Shown here in pieces: positions 31,818-43,252 of a stretch of DNA of 64,000 nucleotides. A program made the position numbers and the translations under genes. The stretch comes from Cunninghamia lanceolata (Eukaryota > Streptophyta > Pinopsida > Cupressales > Cupressaceae). How positions within the stretch are numbered: position 1 is the stretch's first letter; each line of letters begins with the position of its first letter. The notes under the pieces are model-generated. The model was not told the DNA's origin. It did not search any database and saw only the letters and a program-made list of their open reading frames with translations. The stretch is taken from positions 10,372,501 to 10,436,500 of the forward strand of contig BSBN01000233.1 in NCBI GenBank assembly GCA_027924645.1, written 5' to 3'.

Positions 31818-33683
31818 TTACTCATCAGAAGGTCGGTGTAAGCTACTCAGAAAATTGTGTGAGTTCTGAGCATACACATAATTATCCTCATGACCTTCAT
31901 CATATGGGGACTGTTGGCAGGCCTGAACCTGATCATCTGTCTTCTCATCAGCACCATATAGAGTATATCCATTGCCTATAGACATCATGTTAACATCATC
32001 ATCCTGCACATGATGTGGCTCATTGCACTCATTACAAGATGTAGCATTATCATACAAAGATTGGGCAATCATGCACTGTGACTGTGAATGTGGCATCTGA
32101 CAGATTATACACCACGGAGCATCATCAGCAATATTTATAGTTTTCTTCAGGGGATCAGGAGTTTCCTTGGCATGTTGAGCCCTCTGACTTGTGTTGTTAC
32201 GTGGATATACAGGCTTACCATCATGCCAACTGGTGTTATAAGGCATATCATGTAATGATGGCCTCTTTTCCTGTCTTTGATAGACTTGCCTATCAGGACC
32301 CATCCCCTTTTCACTTCTAGCTAATCTATAGCTCAGGTCCTTAACAACATTTGCCAGTTTGTCTATCTTATCTTCAGGAGCAGATGTACTACCTTGAGTG
32401 TTCTGAGGCTTATTTGGATTCTGCAGAATTTTTACATCATCCCTTCTATTTGTCTTGCCTGATGCTTTCCTATTGTTTTCAATATTTACTGCAATCCTGA
32501 AAGCATCCCTGAGAGTGGCAGGACCTTTATCTCTCAGTCCATATGCAGTCTTTGCATCAAAGGCATTGATGTACAAAATTATGCACATAGGTTCATTTGG
32601 CCTCATATGATGTGGCAATTTGTTCAACACTTTAGTAAATCTTGCATTAAAGTCTGCAACCTGTTCATTTGACCCTTTGGTGATGCTGGTGAACTCATTT
32701 ACAAAGAAGCTAGGGTCAGTTTTATCACCATATTGCTCCTTGAATATCCTCTTAAAATCATCCCATGATGATATGCTCCGGTCAGGCAGATTCCTGTACC
32801 ATTCTCTTGCCTCATCTATTAAGGATTGCATGAAGGACTTCATGAAAACATCCTCATGCTCAACCTCAAAATTATCCATGACATTTTGGAAGGCCTTTAG
32901 ATGATCTTCTCCTGACATTGTATTGTTTCCTGAAAACTTAGGCACTTGCAGCCTCAGATGCTTATCAATGGGGTTAGGATACCCAGGAATACCATCAAAC
33001 ACCAGCTGCCTGAATCTGTCCAACTGCATGGGCTGTCTGTTTGGCTGATTAACATTAACATTTCTATTTGCATTTTGATTTCCTGCATTGTTTAGTGGTA
33101 TCCTAGCATCATTCACATTTTGTCTGTCATCATGATGCTGATGATGCACTTCATATCTTTGCTGATGTCTTTGCATATTTGCATTCTCTAGAGTAGGAAC
33201 TGAATTATTCTGGGCAGTTCTCAAGGCTTGCACTTTCTGCTGTATATCATCTCTGATTTTCATGGCTTGTAGGTATTCTAGTTCTGCTCTTAGGCTTTTG
33301 ATTTCTTCAGCTAGCTGTTCATCCTTAGGTCTGGAGGTAGATGGTCTCATACCATTTGGGTCATCATCTTCATCATCCCTTAGGGACTCTGCCTCTTCAA
33401 ACCTCTCACTTGGGTCTAGAAAAGGGCGTTCTTGGAACACCTCTGACTTCATTCTGATACTACCACCCTGTTGCCTCTCATATGCACCTTGGATATCAGC
33501 TTCTGCACTTGAAAAATAAGGAGCATGCTGTCCTGATGGCCTAGGGTTATCTTGTACCTCATCACTTTTTCTGGGGGAGCTCTCATGACTAACTGAGACA
33601 GTTCCCTTTCTTCTATACATCATTCTTTTTGTTAATGGTAACTCTTCAAATAGAGGATTTTGTTGGGATCTTCTCCCCTGCAT
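31818..33683 (-). CDS. gag: Gag polyprotein, copy 3
   Basis: Intact 621 codons. It carries Met256 like copy 1 and a private Arg79-to-Lys change in the N-terminal region. Gag core and knuckle are unchanged, and it ends in TAA at 31818-31820. Confidence 0.93.
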   Translation of the reverse strand: MQGRRSQQNPLFEELPLTKRMMYRRKGTVSVSHESSPRKSDEVQDNPRPSGQHAPYFSSAEADIQGAYERQQGGSIRMKSEVFQERPFLDPSERFEEAESLRDDEDDDPNGMRPSTSRPKDEQLAEEIKSLRAELEYLQAMKIRDDIQQKVQALRTAQNNSVPTLENANMQRHQQRYEVHHQHHDDRQNVNDARIPLNNAGNQNANRNVNVNQPNRQPMQLDRFRQLVFDGIPGYPNPIDKHLRLQVPKFSGNNTMSGEDHLKAFQNVMDNFEVEHEDVFMKSFMQSLIDEAREWYRNLPDRSISSWDDFKRIFKEQYGDKTDPSFFVNEFTSITKGSNEQVADFNARFTKVLNKLPHHMRPNEPMCIILYINAFDAKTAYGLRDKGPATLRDAFRIAVNIENNRKASGKTNRRDDVKILQNPNKPQNTQGSTSAPEDKIDKLANVVKDLSYRLARSEKGMGPDRQVYQRQEKRPSLHDMPYNTSWHDGKPVYPRNNTSQRAQHAKETPDPLKKTINIADDAPWCIICQMPHSQSQCMIAQSLYDNATSCNECNEPHHVQDDDVNMMSIGNGYTLYGADEKTDDQVQACQQSPYDEGHEDNYVYAQNSHNFLSSLHRPSDE

Positions 33684-33864
33684 ATAATTTTACTTTGACC
33701 GGTTGGGAGATTACTTCGGAGTCGCCACCTATTTCTAGGAATTGTTTTCTTCTGAAAACCAGGGTTCTTTCACAAGGTTCCCCAGGGTGTTTTCTTCTGT
33801 TGCTGACTCAGATGGGTCACATATATATCACTGGAGATGATTAGATAGCACTTTTACTCCTCAG

Positions 33865-33882
33865 TCCCCAGCGGAGTCGCCA
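33865..33882 (-). other. Primer binding site (tRNA-Arg), copy 3
   Basis: Same 18-nt complement to tRNA-Arg, 5 nt from LTR4. Confidence 0.85.
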
Positions 33883-33887
33883 ATTTC

Positions 33888-36448
33888 TGTTGACTTTTTC
33901 CCAGACTGGATGCTTATTCCCAGATATCCCTACAAGGTAGCCATCAGTGATCAACAGGAGCTCTGGGCCAGGGGGTCAACAGTATAGGAGATAGACTCTA
34001 TATTTTATCTCCTCTTCTTCTTCAGGCTCTGCAAGACCTAGGGGGGTATTCCCTACTCAACATCCATGAGGATATGCATGCAAGGCTGGGATGTTGACAG
34101 AAAGCAGATAGTCCTCCTGTAAGTAGACCAAAACTGAAAGATAAGGGCAAAGGGGCTAGCTTTGGGCCTATTTGCAGTTGTAGACAGAGGACTGAGGTTC
34201 CTAAAACTAACTCTAATGTCCTAATGTTGGTTTTAGATTTTGCTTTGGAGTTTAAGTGTGGATGCAAAGCTGGATATGGTTATAACACAAAACAAAGCAT
34301 GATTGATGCCTATCCAGGGCCTGGAGTCAGTAGACATACACCTGTGAATGATCAGCATAAACAACTAAAACTGGATTTCAAGGGGATATATGTGATACCT
34401 GCCTTACAGGCATCTCCCAATACAAAGTGTTAGGTTATCTCTACTTATGGTATCCCTACTGCAGTATATCCCTCCCAATGTTCAACCTGAAAATAGTTTA
34501 ATCTACCCCTTGAATAGAAGTTAAAAGATCAGACATTCAACACAGGAATTCTATGCTCTAGAATCTAAACATTACCAAACATCCAGATTCAGAAGAAGGA
34601 TACATGCAATACTGGAGACAGAATTAACACAGCACATGCCAAACAGCATTTCTCATATAAGTTTAATCATGAAATCAGTGGGTTCATGCCAAAAACAAAC
34701 AACAAGAGATACATAAACTCACAGGTAAGCTGTACAGAGCAACCAGATCAGCTTGTCATGCATTACAGAGCCAAAATCATCAACTTTCAACAACCACAAA
34801 TGAACAACACAACCTGCTTATAACAGCCAGGTAGGTGCTCAGCAATTAATTACATTGTTGACCAAAATTTCGCCAGATACACAGTATCATGGAAATGGCG
34901 CTCAAACACAACCGGATTGGCGCCCAAACTTGAATGCAGCAGGTGGGGGAGGAGACAGGAAGATTTCTCGAGCCCTGCGCCATCATCCGCTGATTGACAC
35001 CTCCAGTCGGGTACAAGATAGACCCACGCCATCGCCCACACCTCTGCAACAATCGCCATTAATGGCGCACCAACCCGCGGCCTTGGGAAAACCATCAAAC
35101 AGACCATCGCAAGCTTTTCCCGCCGAGACTCATCATCATGATATTTGAAAATGCAGGATATCAATATCCCACATGCACCCCGCGATGACCTCAATAACGC
35201 CTTATATACTAGGTCATGAGCATATATCACGTCGGTGCTTTTGCTCCTGACGACATTAGTATATAACTTCATCATCATCATCTTCCAGCAGCGTGATATC
35301 CTGTTGTTCGAAAAATCACCCTGACGTCATCATGATATTTGAAATATAACCTTCATGATAATCGGCACAACCTGATCCTTCGGAGGAACATCCTCCTGCT
35401 GAGCTTATAACAAAAGTCTGGCCGATGAACATCCTGATGACGTCATCATCATATTCACATCATCATGATATTCAGAAGACAACCGGATATTTGGAAATAT
35501 CCTCCTGATGTTCAAATATCAGGTTGCACTTGTAGCTCCTCTATAAGATCGGGGCGATAACTGAATATGATGATGCTGCTTGAAAAGATCACCCTCAATA
35601 GATAACGTGCGAAGCTAGCAGGCGGATATCTCCTTGATATCAACATCATCATGATGTTCGAACAAACATATATCCGGGTGATATGAAAATATCACCCCCT
35701 CCTTCGCGAATATCATGATGCAGATAGGCAGAAAGAAAAATATCACCCTGATATACGGATGACGTCAGCATCATCAGGATGAGAAACAAAGAACAAGAAG
35801 TGATACAACATCATCAGGATGATATTGACTAAGATCATCCTGACGTTCCAAAATATGATGACCCTAGTGAATATCGGGTCGCAATTACAACTCTTCAACA
35901 ACATCATCAGGATGATGTTAACCAAGATCACCCGATGATAAAAATATCACCCCAGCGAAATATCATGAAGGCAGAAAATATGATGACCTCCGCAAGCAGC
36001 AGGATGATAACTGGAAATATGATGATGATGAACACGACCCTTAGGAAAAAACAAGTTAGGTCGAGCAATTCAAAGAATAAGCAACATCATCATCATGCTC
36101 GCGCAAGGTGATAAATGGAAGATCACCGGAGACTTTGAAACATCACCCTCGCAAGCAGATCAGGGCGCACTGTAGCTCGGCAGCATCATCATGATAAAAA
36201 CCAAACATCACCCGATGACTGAATATGATGATGACGATGAAAAACCCAGTCGACGAAGAACACGATGATGCAGACCCACGAAGACAAGATGATGATGATG
36301 ACCTCCTCCTCAGGAAAACATGATGCTGCAGTTGAAAAATGCTGAGGAGGTCCAACACTTAGAAAAAATGGGCAAGAAGATAAAGGCTTCAAATGAAGAA
36401 ACCTCCTGATCATGATAAATCAACCCCTGGTCAAAATGAGTGTCAACA
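33888..36448 (-). repeat. LTR4 (shared by internal regions 3 and 4)
   Basis: 2,561 bp. B-type at the sites equal to 6897 and 7379, like LTR2, but it shares T at 34494 (AAATAG) only with LTR1. It has a private change near 34305 (GATGCC for GGTGCC). Confidence 0.95.
35202..35767 (-). promoter_or_regulatory. Putative promoter block of LTR4, driving copy 3
   Basis: TATATAAGG on the minus strand at 35202-35208, and TGACGTCA at 35322-35329, 35438-35445 and 35760-35767. Placed to transcribe internal region 3. Confidence 0.5.
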
Positions 36449-36592
36449 ATGGCTCCGAATGGGGACGTGCAGGTGAAAACCTGCAGCGAGAACCAGATCT
36501 CCGGGCAGACCTGACAAAAAGCCAAAAAACGCGAGCTGTACAAGGCATTTACACTACATACATATTTTACAAATGTGCACAGCAACCAATCA

Positions 36593-39500
36593 TTATGCAA
36601 AATAGAACTTAAGGAATTGGCCATGCACAGGCAATTCCAGAATTTCACCATCTAGGGCCTGGAGGAAATAAGAATCCTCCCCATGAGTATTGCAAACCTG
36701 ATATGGGCCCATCCATAAGGGCTGAAATTTGCCATGTTTACCCTTTTCCTGATCTTTAGCATTCCAAATAAGCACCAGATCATTTACTTGAAACTTCCTT
36801 TTTGTAGTTCTCCTGTCAAACTGATATTTCATCCCTTGTTGTCTTTTGAGATTGATCTGGTGGGCTCTCCTTCTGTCTTCATCCAATGCAACCAGTTGAT
36901 TCACTCTTTCTGTCATGGGATCTTCAATGTCCTCATCATTTTCCTGAATGAACCTGTAAACTGGTAGGAGATTGTTTATGGGCAGTCTAGCTGATGCACC
37001 ATATACTAGCTCAAAAGGTGACTTCCCAATAGCCCTTTTCACAGTCACTCTGTCAGCCCATACTGCTAAATTCAACTTTGAGTCCCAAGCTCTCTTGTTC
37101 TTGTCCAGTATCCTCTTGACAATTTTCATGATGCTCCTATTGCTTGATTCTGCTTGACCATTTCCTTGTGGGTGATATGGTGATGTATATGACAGGCTTA
37201 TCCCATACCTGTTGCAAAAATCAACAAACTCACCTGATCTGAAGCACATAGCATTATCAGTGATTATTTTAGATGGTACTCCAAACCTGATGATGATGTT
37301 CTCTAGTATGAAGTCTGTCACCACCTTACTTGTAGCTCTTTTAGTTGGAATGGCCTCAATCCATTTGGTAAAGTAGTCAGTTGCCACCAAAATCCAACTG
37401 TGTCCCCCACTTGATTTGTCTGCAATTTCCCCTATAAAATCAATTCCCCATTGCTGGAATGGAGCATCCACAGGTGCAGTTCTGAGGGGTAAAGCACCAT
37501 GATATTTCAGCTTTCCTGAGAATCTCTGGCAAGGGTCACATTTTCTTACTAACCTCTGTGCATCTGAAAAGAGAGTGGGCCACCAATATCCTGCCCTGAG
37601 AATTTTATGAGCTGTTGTTTGGGCAGTATAATGGCCACCACACAATCCTTTATGCATGTCAATCAAAATATTGTTAGCCATATTCTTATCCACACATCTC
37701 AGCAGCACACCATCAGGATTTTTCCAGTACAGCTCACCTTGAACAACAACATACCTGATTGCATGTAGCTTCAGAGTCCTCTTTTGATTGTCACTGAAAT
37801 GGGAAGGACAATTCAGATTTTGCAAATAATAGACAATATCCTTGTACCATTCAGATCCTGATACATTTACATTCTCATCTTGGACTGCATTAACTTGGCA
37901 TGCTTCCAAGTTTGACTGTGCCATCATCTTGGCTAATCCTTGTCCCCTTATCAATTTAGTAACTTGTATGTCTATGTTGAATTCCTGCAGTTTGTTTATC
38001 CATCTGCACCTTCTTCCAGTCACCTCCTGCTGAGTGAATATGTCTTTGACTGCAGCATGAGGTACATATGCAATTATATGTGACCCTACCAAGTATGGTC
38101 TGAAACTTTTAATGGCTCTAACAAGTGCATATGCCTGCTTTTCCATAATATCATATTTCAACTCAGAGGCCTGCAGGGACATACTGAAGAAAGCAATGGG
38201 CTGTTCAAAACCCTCTTCATTTTTCTGTAACAAACATGCAGCTACAGTATGAAAGGAAGCAAATGAGAACACCTGGAATGGCCTAGAAAAATCAGGAGAT
38301 TTAAGAACAGGGGCCATCTTTATTGCCTCTTTGATATTCTGAAATGATTCTGTTGCTTCCCTTTCCCAGTTGACAGTTGCATCCTTCTTCATCATCTTGG
38401 AAATGTTCCTTGTGATCTCTGCAAAGTTGGGAACAAATCTTCTGACAAAGTTTACCTGTCCAAAGAAGGACTGAACTCCTTTCACAGTTTTTGGCATTTG
38501 GATCCTGTCAATAGCTGCCACTCTCTCTGGATCTATCCTGACTCCATCCTTGGAAACAATGTGTCCCAGAAGTTTTCCTTCAACTACTCCAAAGGCACAC
38601 TTCTTTGGGTTTAGAGAAATACCATATTCTAGTGCTCTTATAAAAATCTGCTCCAGATGCAAACAGTGCTGCTCTTCCTTCTTTGAGTAGGCAGTCAGGT
38701 CATCCTGATATACTGCCAGGATTGAATCAATCAGCCCTGCAAAAGCAACATCCATTGCTCTTTGAAATGTAGCACCTGCATTTGTTAGTCCAAATGGCAT
38801 TCTAACATACACATATGTTCCCCATGGAGTGGTAAAGGCAGTCTTATACTGTTCTGATTCCTTTACCTTTACCTGATTATATCCTGAAAATCCATCCATC
38901 ATGGATAGGAGTTCACAACCAGTCACTCTCTGCAACATAGCCTCCATATTAGGCAATGGATAGTTATCCTTCAAAGAGGATACATTCAAGTTCCTGAAAT
39001 CCACACAAAGCCTAATATCACCATTCTTTTTCCTGACTGGGACAAGGTTAGACACCCAAGTTGAATGTCTGATGGGCACAATTATTCCAGCATCCCTGAG
39101 CCTTTTGAGTTCTTCCTGCATCTTGGGAGCTAAGGTAGGATTTATAGGCCTTTGCCTCTGTCTAAATGGCTTAGCTTCAGGCTTCAGTGGGATCTCATGC
39201 TGGAATAAGTCTTCTCTATAAGCTTTTAGGTCCTCATATGACCAAGCAAAAACATGTTTATACCTTTTTAGCAATGCAATCAGCATACTTCTTATGTGTG
39301 GTTTGAGCTGTTTGCCAATATATACCTTCTGAGGGGCCTGAGATGTCCCCAAATTTATTTCTTCTAAATCCTCCTTATTTGTGGGGGATGTCTTTGTGAC
39401 CATTTTGTCTCTACTGTCAAAGGCTCTTTCCAAAGCCACTAACCCTCTAGGGATCTTGTTAGTCTTCAACTGGATGATCTCTTTTCCCACAAGGGTCTCT

Positions 39501-41068
39501 TTTCCATTGACAGTCTCTACAAAAGCTTGGAAATCAATCTGTTGATTCTCATACTCATCTATGCAGTGCAAAAATTTCAGCAAATCCCTATCATCATTAA
39601 AAACTTGCCAACTGCATATGTTTTCTGGTATGGCAGGCCTAATTTTAACTTCTACATCTGTGACACCTGACAGAGTGATGTCATCTGGCCTTATTGCAAC
39701 ATTGGCCAAGAAATCAGCCATAACATTTTTTGACCTTTCTACCCAGCCAATTGAAAATGCATCAAATAACTCAATAGTATCCCAAACAGCATGCTTGTAT
39801 TGTTTCAGTCTTTTATTCTTTGCAGCATACTTATTTCTGATTTGGGATACAATCAGCTCAGAGTCTCCAAATACTCTTAACATTTTAATTCCATGTTTGA
39901 GAGCAATATTCAGGCCTAAAAGTAAAGCCTCATATTCTGCAATATTATTTGTGCAATCAAACCTCAGCAAGAAAGAGGATTTGAGGAGCTTACCAGTTGG
40001 AGACAGGAAGACAACTCCAGCTCCAGAACCTTCTTTTGCACAAGCTCCATCAAAAAACATGGTCCACAATCCTTGCTGATCCAGCTCTTCAGTGCAGACA
40101 TTTTTCTTTTCATCCTCTGTATTATCTGAGACAACCCTGAAGTTATCATAGTCAGTGTCCACAAAGCATACCTGTTCATTTGCTTCTTGGTCTTCCACTG
40201 TCTCTGATGATCTCTGCTCTCTGATTAACTTGACATCCCTGCCATTCATTGGAATCATGGCATATGACAGGTCCAGCTGCATACTTCCACCTATTAGTGC
40301 TGCCCATCTTCTTGACAGCAGCATACCATACTGTGGCTTGATGTCAACCACTGTTATATTCATCTTATTTTTCTTTTCAGGAAATGCTGCCAGTTTGAAA
40401 TCCACATCCTTCATGATTCCAATAACTGGTACCTCTCTGGCATCCATTGCATAGCATTTTCCACATGCCTTGTCAATTTTTAATCCTGTTTGTTGCATGA
40501 TAGCCAAAGGCATGACATTTGTGGATGCTCCAGAGTCAAGCATACAATTTCTAATTATTTTACCATTTATGACCAGGGAAACATAAAATGGTTCCACCTG
40601 TGAAGGACACTTTGTCATGGTCATTCCTAAATAGACTTCAGGAGTCTCATCCTCTTCATTGCACATGACCTGTTTCTCACCCTGGGTCTGATCATTTTGC
40701 TTAGCTTGAAAAGGTACCCCTGAGATTAGGGATATTGTCCTATTCTTGATCTCTTCCACCTTCATGAGTTCCATAAGTGGAACAGAGACCTTTACCTGAG
40801 TGAGGATCTGGGCTATATCAAATGGAGCATAGTTTTGTACAACAGTTGTAGCTTGCTCCACAATCTTGCTTTTATCCTGAGCTGACTTAGCTTTCATTCT
40901 CATAGTTCCCTGATCATCATTCCTGTCTTGGGAACCTCTACTTTGATCTTCAGCCTGAGGGGTTTTGTTTTCTGGTCCTTGGAAATCATGACCTGTTCTG
41001 TATCTAAAGCTCTGCTTGTTATTTACCCACTGCCTTTTTTGTGGTTCAGTTCCTTTATGACCATGCAT
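36593..41068 (-). CDS. pol: Pol polyprotein, copy 4
   Basis: Intact 1,491 codons with Val76 as in copy 2; by eye otherwise identical in protein. It is a complete enzyme set, yet its partner gag carries an early stop (see 41183-42988). Open link to the gag stop at 41069-41182. Confidence 0.93.
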   Translation of the reverse strand: MHGHKGTEPQKRQWVNNKQSFRYRTGHDFQGPENKTPQAEDQSRGSQDRNDDQGTMRMKAKSAQDKSKIVEQATTVVQNYAPFDIAQILTQVKVSVPLMELMKVEEIKNRTISLISGVPFQAKQNDQTQGEKQVMCNEEDETPEVYLGMTMTKCPSQVEPFYVSLVINGKIIRNCMLDSGASTNVMPLAIMQQTGLKIDKACGKCYAMDAREVPVIGIMKDVDFKLAAFPEKKNKMNITVVDIKPQYGMLLSRRWAALIGGSMQLDLSYAMIPMNGRDVKLIREQRSSETVEDQEANEQVCFVDTDYDNFRVVSDNTEDEKKNVCTEELDQQGLWTMFFDGACAKEGSGAGVVFLSPTGKLLKSSFLLRFDCTNNIAEYEALLLGLNIALKHGIKMLRVFGDSELIVSQIRNKYAAKNKRLKQYKHAVWDTIELFDAFSIGWVERSKNVMADFLANVAIRPDDITLSGVTDVEVKIRPAIPENICSWQVFNDDRDLLKFLHCIDEYENQQIDFQAFVETVNGKETLVGKEIIQLKTNKIPRGLVALERAFDSRDKMVTKTSPTNKEDLEEINLGTSQAPQKVYIGKQLKPHIRSMLIALLKRYKHVFAWSYEDLKAYREDLFQHEIPLKPEAKPFRQRQRPINPTLAPKMQEELKRLRDAGIIVPIRHSTWVSNLVPVRKKNGDIRLCVDFRNLNVSSLKDNYPLPNMEAMLQRVTGCELLSMMDGFSGYNQVKVKESEQYKTAFTTPWGTYVYVRMPFGLTNAGATFQRAMDVAFAGLIDSILAVYQDDLTAYSKKEEQHCLHLEQIFIRALEYGISLNPKKCAFGVVEGKLLGHIVSKDGVRIDPERVAAIDRIQMPKTVKGVQSFFGQVNFVRRFVPNFAEITRNISKMMKKDATVNWEREATESFQNIKEAIKMAPVLKSPDFSRPFQVFSFASFHTVAACLLQKNEEGFEQPIAFFSMSLQASELKYDIMEKQAYALVRAIKSFRPYLVGSHIIAYVPHAAVKDIFTQQEVTGRRCRWINKLQEFNIDIQVTKLIRGQGLAKMMAQSNLEACQVNAVQDENVNVSGSEWYKDIVYYLQNLNCPSHFSDNQKRTLKLHAIRYVVVQGELYWKNPDGVLLRCVDKNMANNILIDMHKGLCGGHYTAQTTAHKILRAGYWWPTLFSDAQRLVRKCDPCQRFSGKLKYHGALPLRTAPVDAPFQQWGIDFIGEIADKSSGGHSWILVATDYFTKWIEAIPTKRATSKVVTDFILENIIIRFGVPSKIITDNAMCFRSGEFVDFCNRYGISLSYTSPYHPQGNGQAESSNRSIMKIVKRILDKNKRAWDSKLNLAVWADRVTVKRAIGKSPFELVYGASARLPINNLLPVYRFIQENDEDIEDPMTERVNQLVALDEDRRRAHQINLKRQQGMKYQFDRRTTKRKFQVNDLVLIWNAKDQEKGKHGKFQPLWMGPYQVCNTHGEDSYFLQALDGEILELPVHGQFLKFYFA

Positions 41069-41182
41069 CTGCTGACCTGCAGAAATATCTTCTGGCTGAT
41101 GTGGGCTGCCAACCTGATTTTTACCTCTGAGATTGTAGTTGCTCTTGACCTGAGCAACTGCTGCAGCTGTGAAGGCTCTGAT

Positions 41183-42988
41183 TTACTCATCAGAAGGTCG
41201 GTGTAAGCTACTCAGAAAATTGTGTGAGTTCTGAGCATACACATAATTATCCTCATGACCTTCATCATATGGGGACTGTTGGCAGGCCTGAACCTGATCA
41301 TCTGTCTTCTCATCAGCACCATATAGAGTATATCCATTGCCTATAGACATCATGTTAACATCATCATCCTGCACATGATGTGGCTCATTGCACTCATTAC
41401 AAGATGTAGCATTATCATACAAAGATTGGGCAATCATGCACTGTGACTGTGAATGTGGCATCTGACAGATTATACACCACGGAGCATCATCAGCAATATT
41501 TATAGTTTTCTTCAGGGGATCAGGAGTTTCCTTGGCATGTTGAGCCCTCTGACTTGTGTTGTTACGTGGATATACAGGCTTACCATCATGCCAACTGGTG
41601 TTATAAGGCATATCATGTAATGATGGCCTCTTTTCCTGTCTTTGATAGACTTGCCTATCAGGACCCATCCCCTTTTCACTTCTAGCTAATCTATAGCTCA
41701 GGTCCTTAACAACATTTGCCAGTTTGTCTATCTTATCTTCAGGAGCAGATGTACTACCTTGAGTGTTCTGAGGCTTATTTGGATTCTGCAGAATTTTTAC
41801 ATCATCCCTTCTATTTGTCTTGCCTGATGCTTTCCTATTGTTTTCAATATTTACTGCAATCCTGAAAGCATCCCTGAGAGTGGCAGGACCTTTATCTCTC
41901 AGTCCATATGCAGTCTTTGCATCAAAGGCATTGATGTACAAAATTATGCACATAGGTTCATTTGGCCTCATATGATGTGGCAATTTGTTCAACACTTTAG
42001 TAAATCTTGCATTAAAGTCTGCAACCTGTTCATTTGACCCTTTGGTGATGCTGGTGAACTCATTTACAAAGAAGCTAGGGTCAGTTTTATCACCATATTG
42101 CTCCTTGAATATCCTCTTAAAATCATCCCATGATGATATGCTCCGGTCAGGCAGATTCCTGTACCATTCTCTTGCCTCATCTATTAAGGATTGCATGAAG
42201 GACTTCATGAAAACATCCTCATGCTCAACCTCAAAATTATCCATGACATTTTGGAAGGCCTTTAGATGATCTTCTCCTGACACTGTATTGTTTCCTGAAA
42301 ACTTAGGCACTTGCAGCCTCAGATGCTTATCAATGGGGTTAGGATACCCAGGAATACCATCAAACACCAGCTGCCTGAATCTGTCCAACTGCATGGGCTG
42401 TCTGTTTGGCTGATTAACATTAACATTTCTATTTGCATTTTGATTTCCTGCATTGTTTAGTGGTATCCTAGCATCATTCACATTTTGTCTGTCATCATGA
42501 TGCTGATGATGCACTTCATATCTTTGCTGATGTCTTTGCATATTTGCATTCTCTAGAGTAGGAACTGAATTATTCTGGGCAGTTCTCAAGGCTTGCACTT
42601 TCTGCTGTATATCATCTCTGATTTTCATGGCTTGTAGGTATTCTAGTTCTGCTCTTAGGCTTTTGATTTCTTCAGCTAGCTGTTCATCCTTAGGTCTGGA
42701 GGTAGATGGTCTCATACCATTTGGGTCATCATCTTCATCATCCCTTAGGGACTCTGCCTCTTCAAACCTCTCACTTGGGTCTAGAAAAGGGCGTTCTTGG
42801 AACACCTCTGACCTCATTCTGATACTACCACCCTGTTGCCTCTCATATGCACCTTGGATATCAGCGTCTGCACTTGAAAAATAAGGAGCATGCTGTCCTG
42901 ATGGCCTAGGGTTATCTTGTACCTCATCACTTTTTCTGGGGGAGCTCTCATGACTAACTGAGACAGTTCCCTTTCTTCTATACATCAT
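41183..42988 (-). CDS. gag: Gag polyprotein, copy 4, usual start followed by a stop
   Basis: The usual ATG at 43046-43048 is followed directly by TAG (43043-43045), where the other copies have CAG (Gln2). The frame is then open from Met21 at 42988 for 601 codons. Starting at Met21 would give a Gag lacking 20 N-terminal residues with the core (about 215-390 here) and knuckle intact, so it may be usable by reinitiation or leaky scanning. It also has Glu61-to-Asp and Val256 (full-length numbering). Confidence 0.85.
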   Translation of the reverse strand: MMYRRKGTVSVSHESSPRKSDEVQDNPRPSGQHAPYFSSADADIQGAYERQQGGSIRMRSEVFQERPFLDPSERFEEAESLRDDEDDDPNGMRPSTSRPKDEQLAEEIKSLRAELEYLQAMKIRDDIQQKVQALRTAQNNSVPTLENANMQRHQQRYEVHHQHHDDRQNVNDARIPLNNAGNQNANRNVNVNQPNRQPMQLDRFRQLVFDGIPGYPNPIDKHLRLQVPKFSGNNTVSGEDHLKAFQNVMDNFEVEHEDVFMKSFMQSLIDEAREWYRNLPDRSISSWDDFKRIFKEQYGDKTDPSFFVNEFTSITKGSNEQVADFNARFTKVLNKLPHHMRPNEPMCIILYINAFDAKTAYGLRDKGPATLRDAFRIAVNIENNRKASGKTNRRDDVKILQNPNKPQNTQGSTSAPEDKIDKLANVVKDLSYRLARSEKGMGPDRQVYQRQEKRPSLHDMPYNTSWHDGKPVYPRNNTSQRAQHAKETPDPLKKTINIADDAPWCIICQMPHSQSQCMIAQSLYDNATSCNECNEPHHVQDDDVNMMSIGNGYTLYGADEKTDDQVQACQQSPYDEGHEDNYVYAQNSHNFLSSLHRPSDE

Positions 42989-43229
42989 TCTTTTTGTTAA
43001 TGGTAACTCTTCAAATAGAGGATTTTGTTGGGATCTTCTCCCCTACATATAATTTTACTTTGACCGGTTGGGAGATTACTTCGGAGTCGCCACCTATTTC
43101 TAGGAATTGTTTTCTTCTGAAAACCAGGGTTCTTTCACAAGGTTCCCCAGGGTGTTTTCTTCTGTTGCTGACTCAGATGGGTCACATATATATCACTGGA
43201 GATGATTAGATAGCACTTTTACTCCTCAG

Positions 43230-43247
43230 TCCCCAGCGGAGTCGCCA
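43230..43247 (-). other. Primer binding site (tRNA-Arg), copy 4
   Basis: Same 18-nt complement to tRNA-Arg, 5 nt from LTR5. Confidence 0.85.
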
Positions 43248-43252
43248 ATTTC

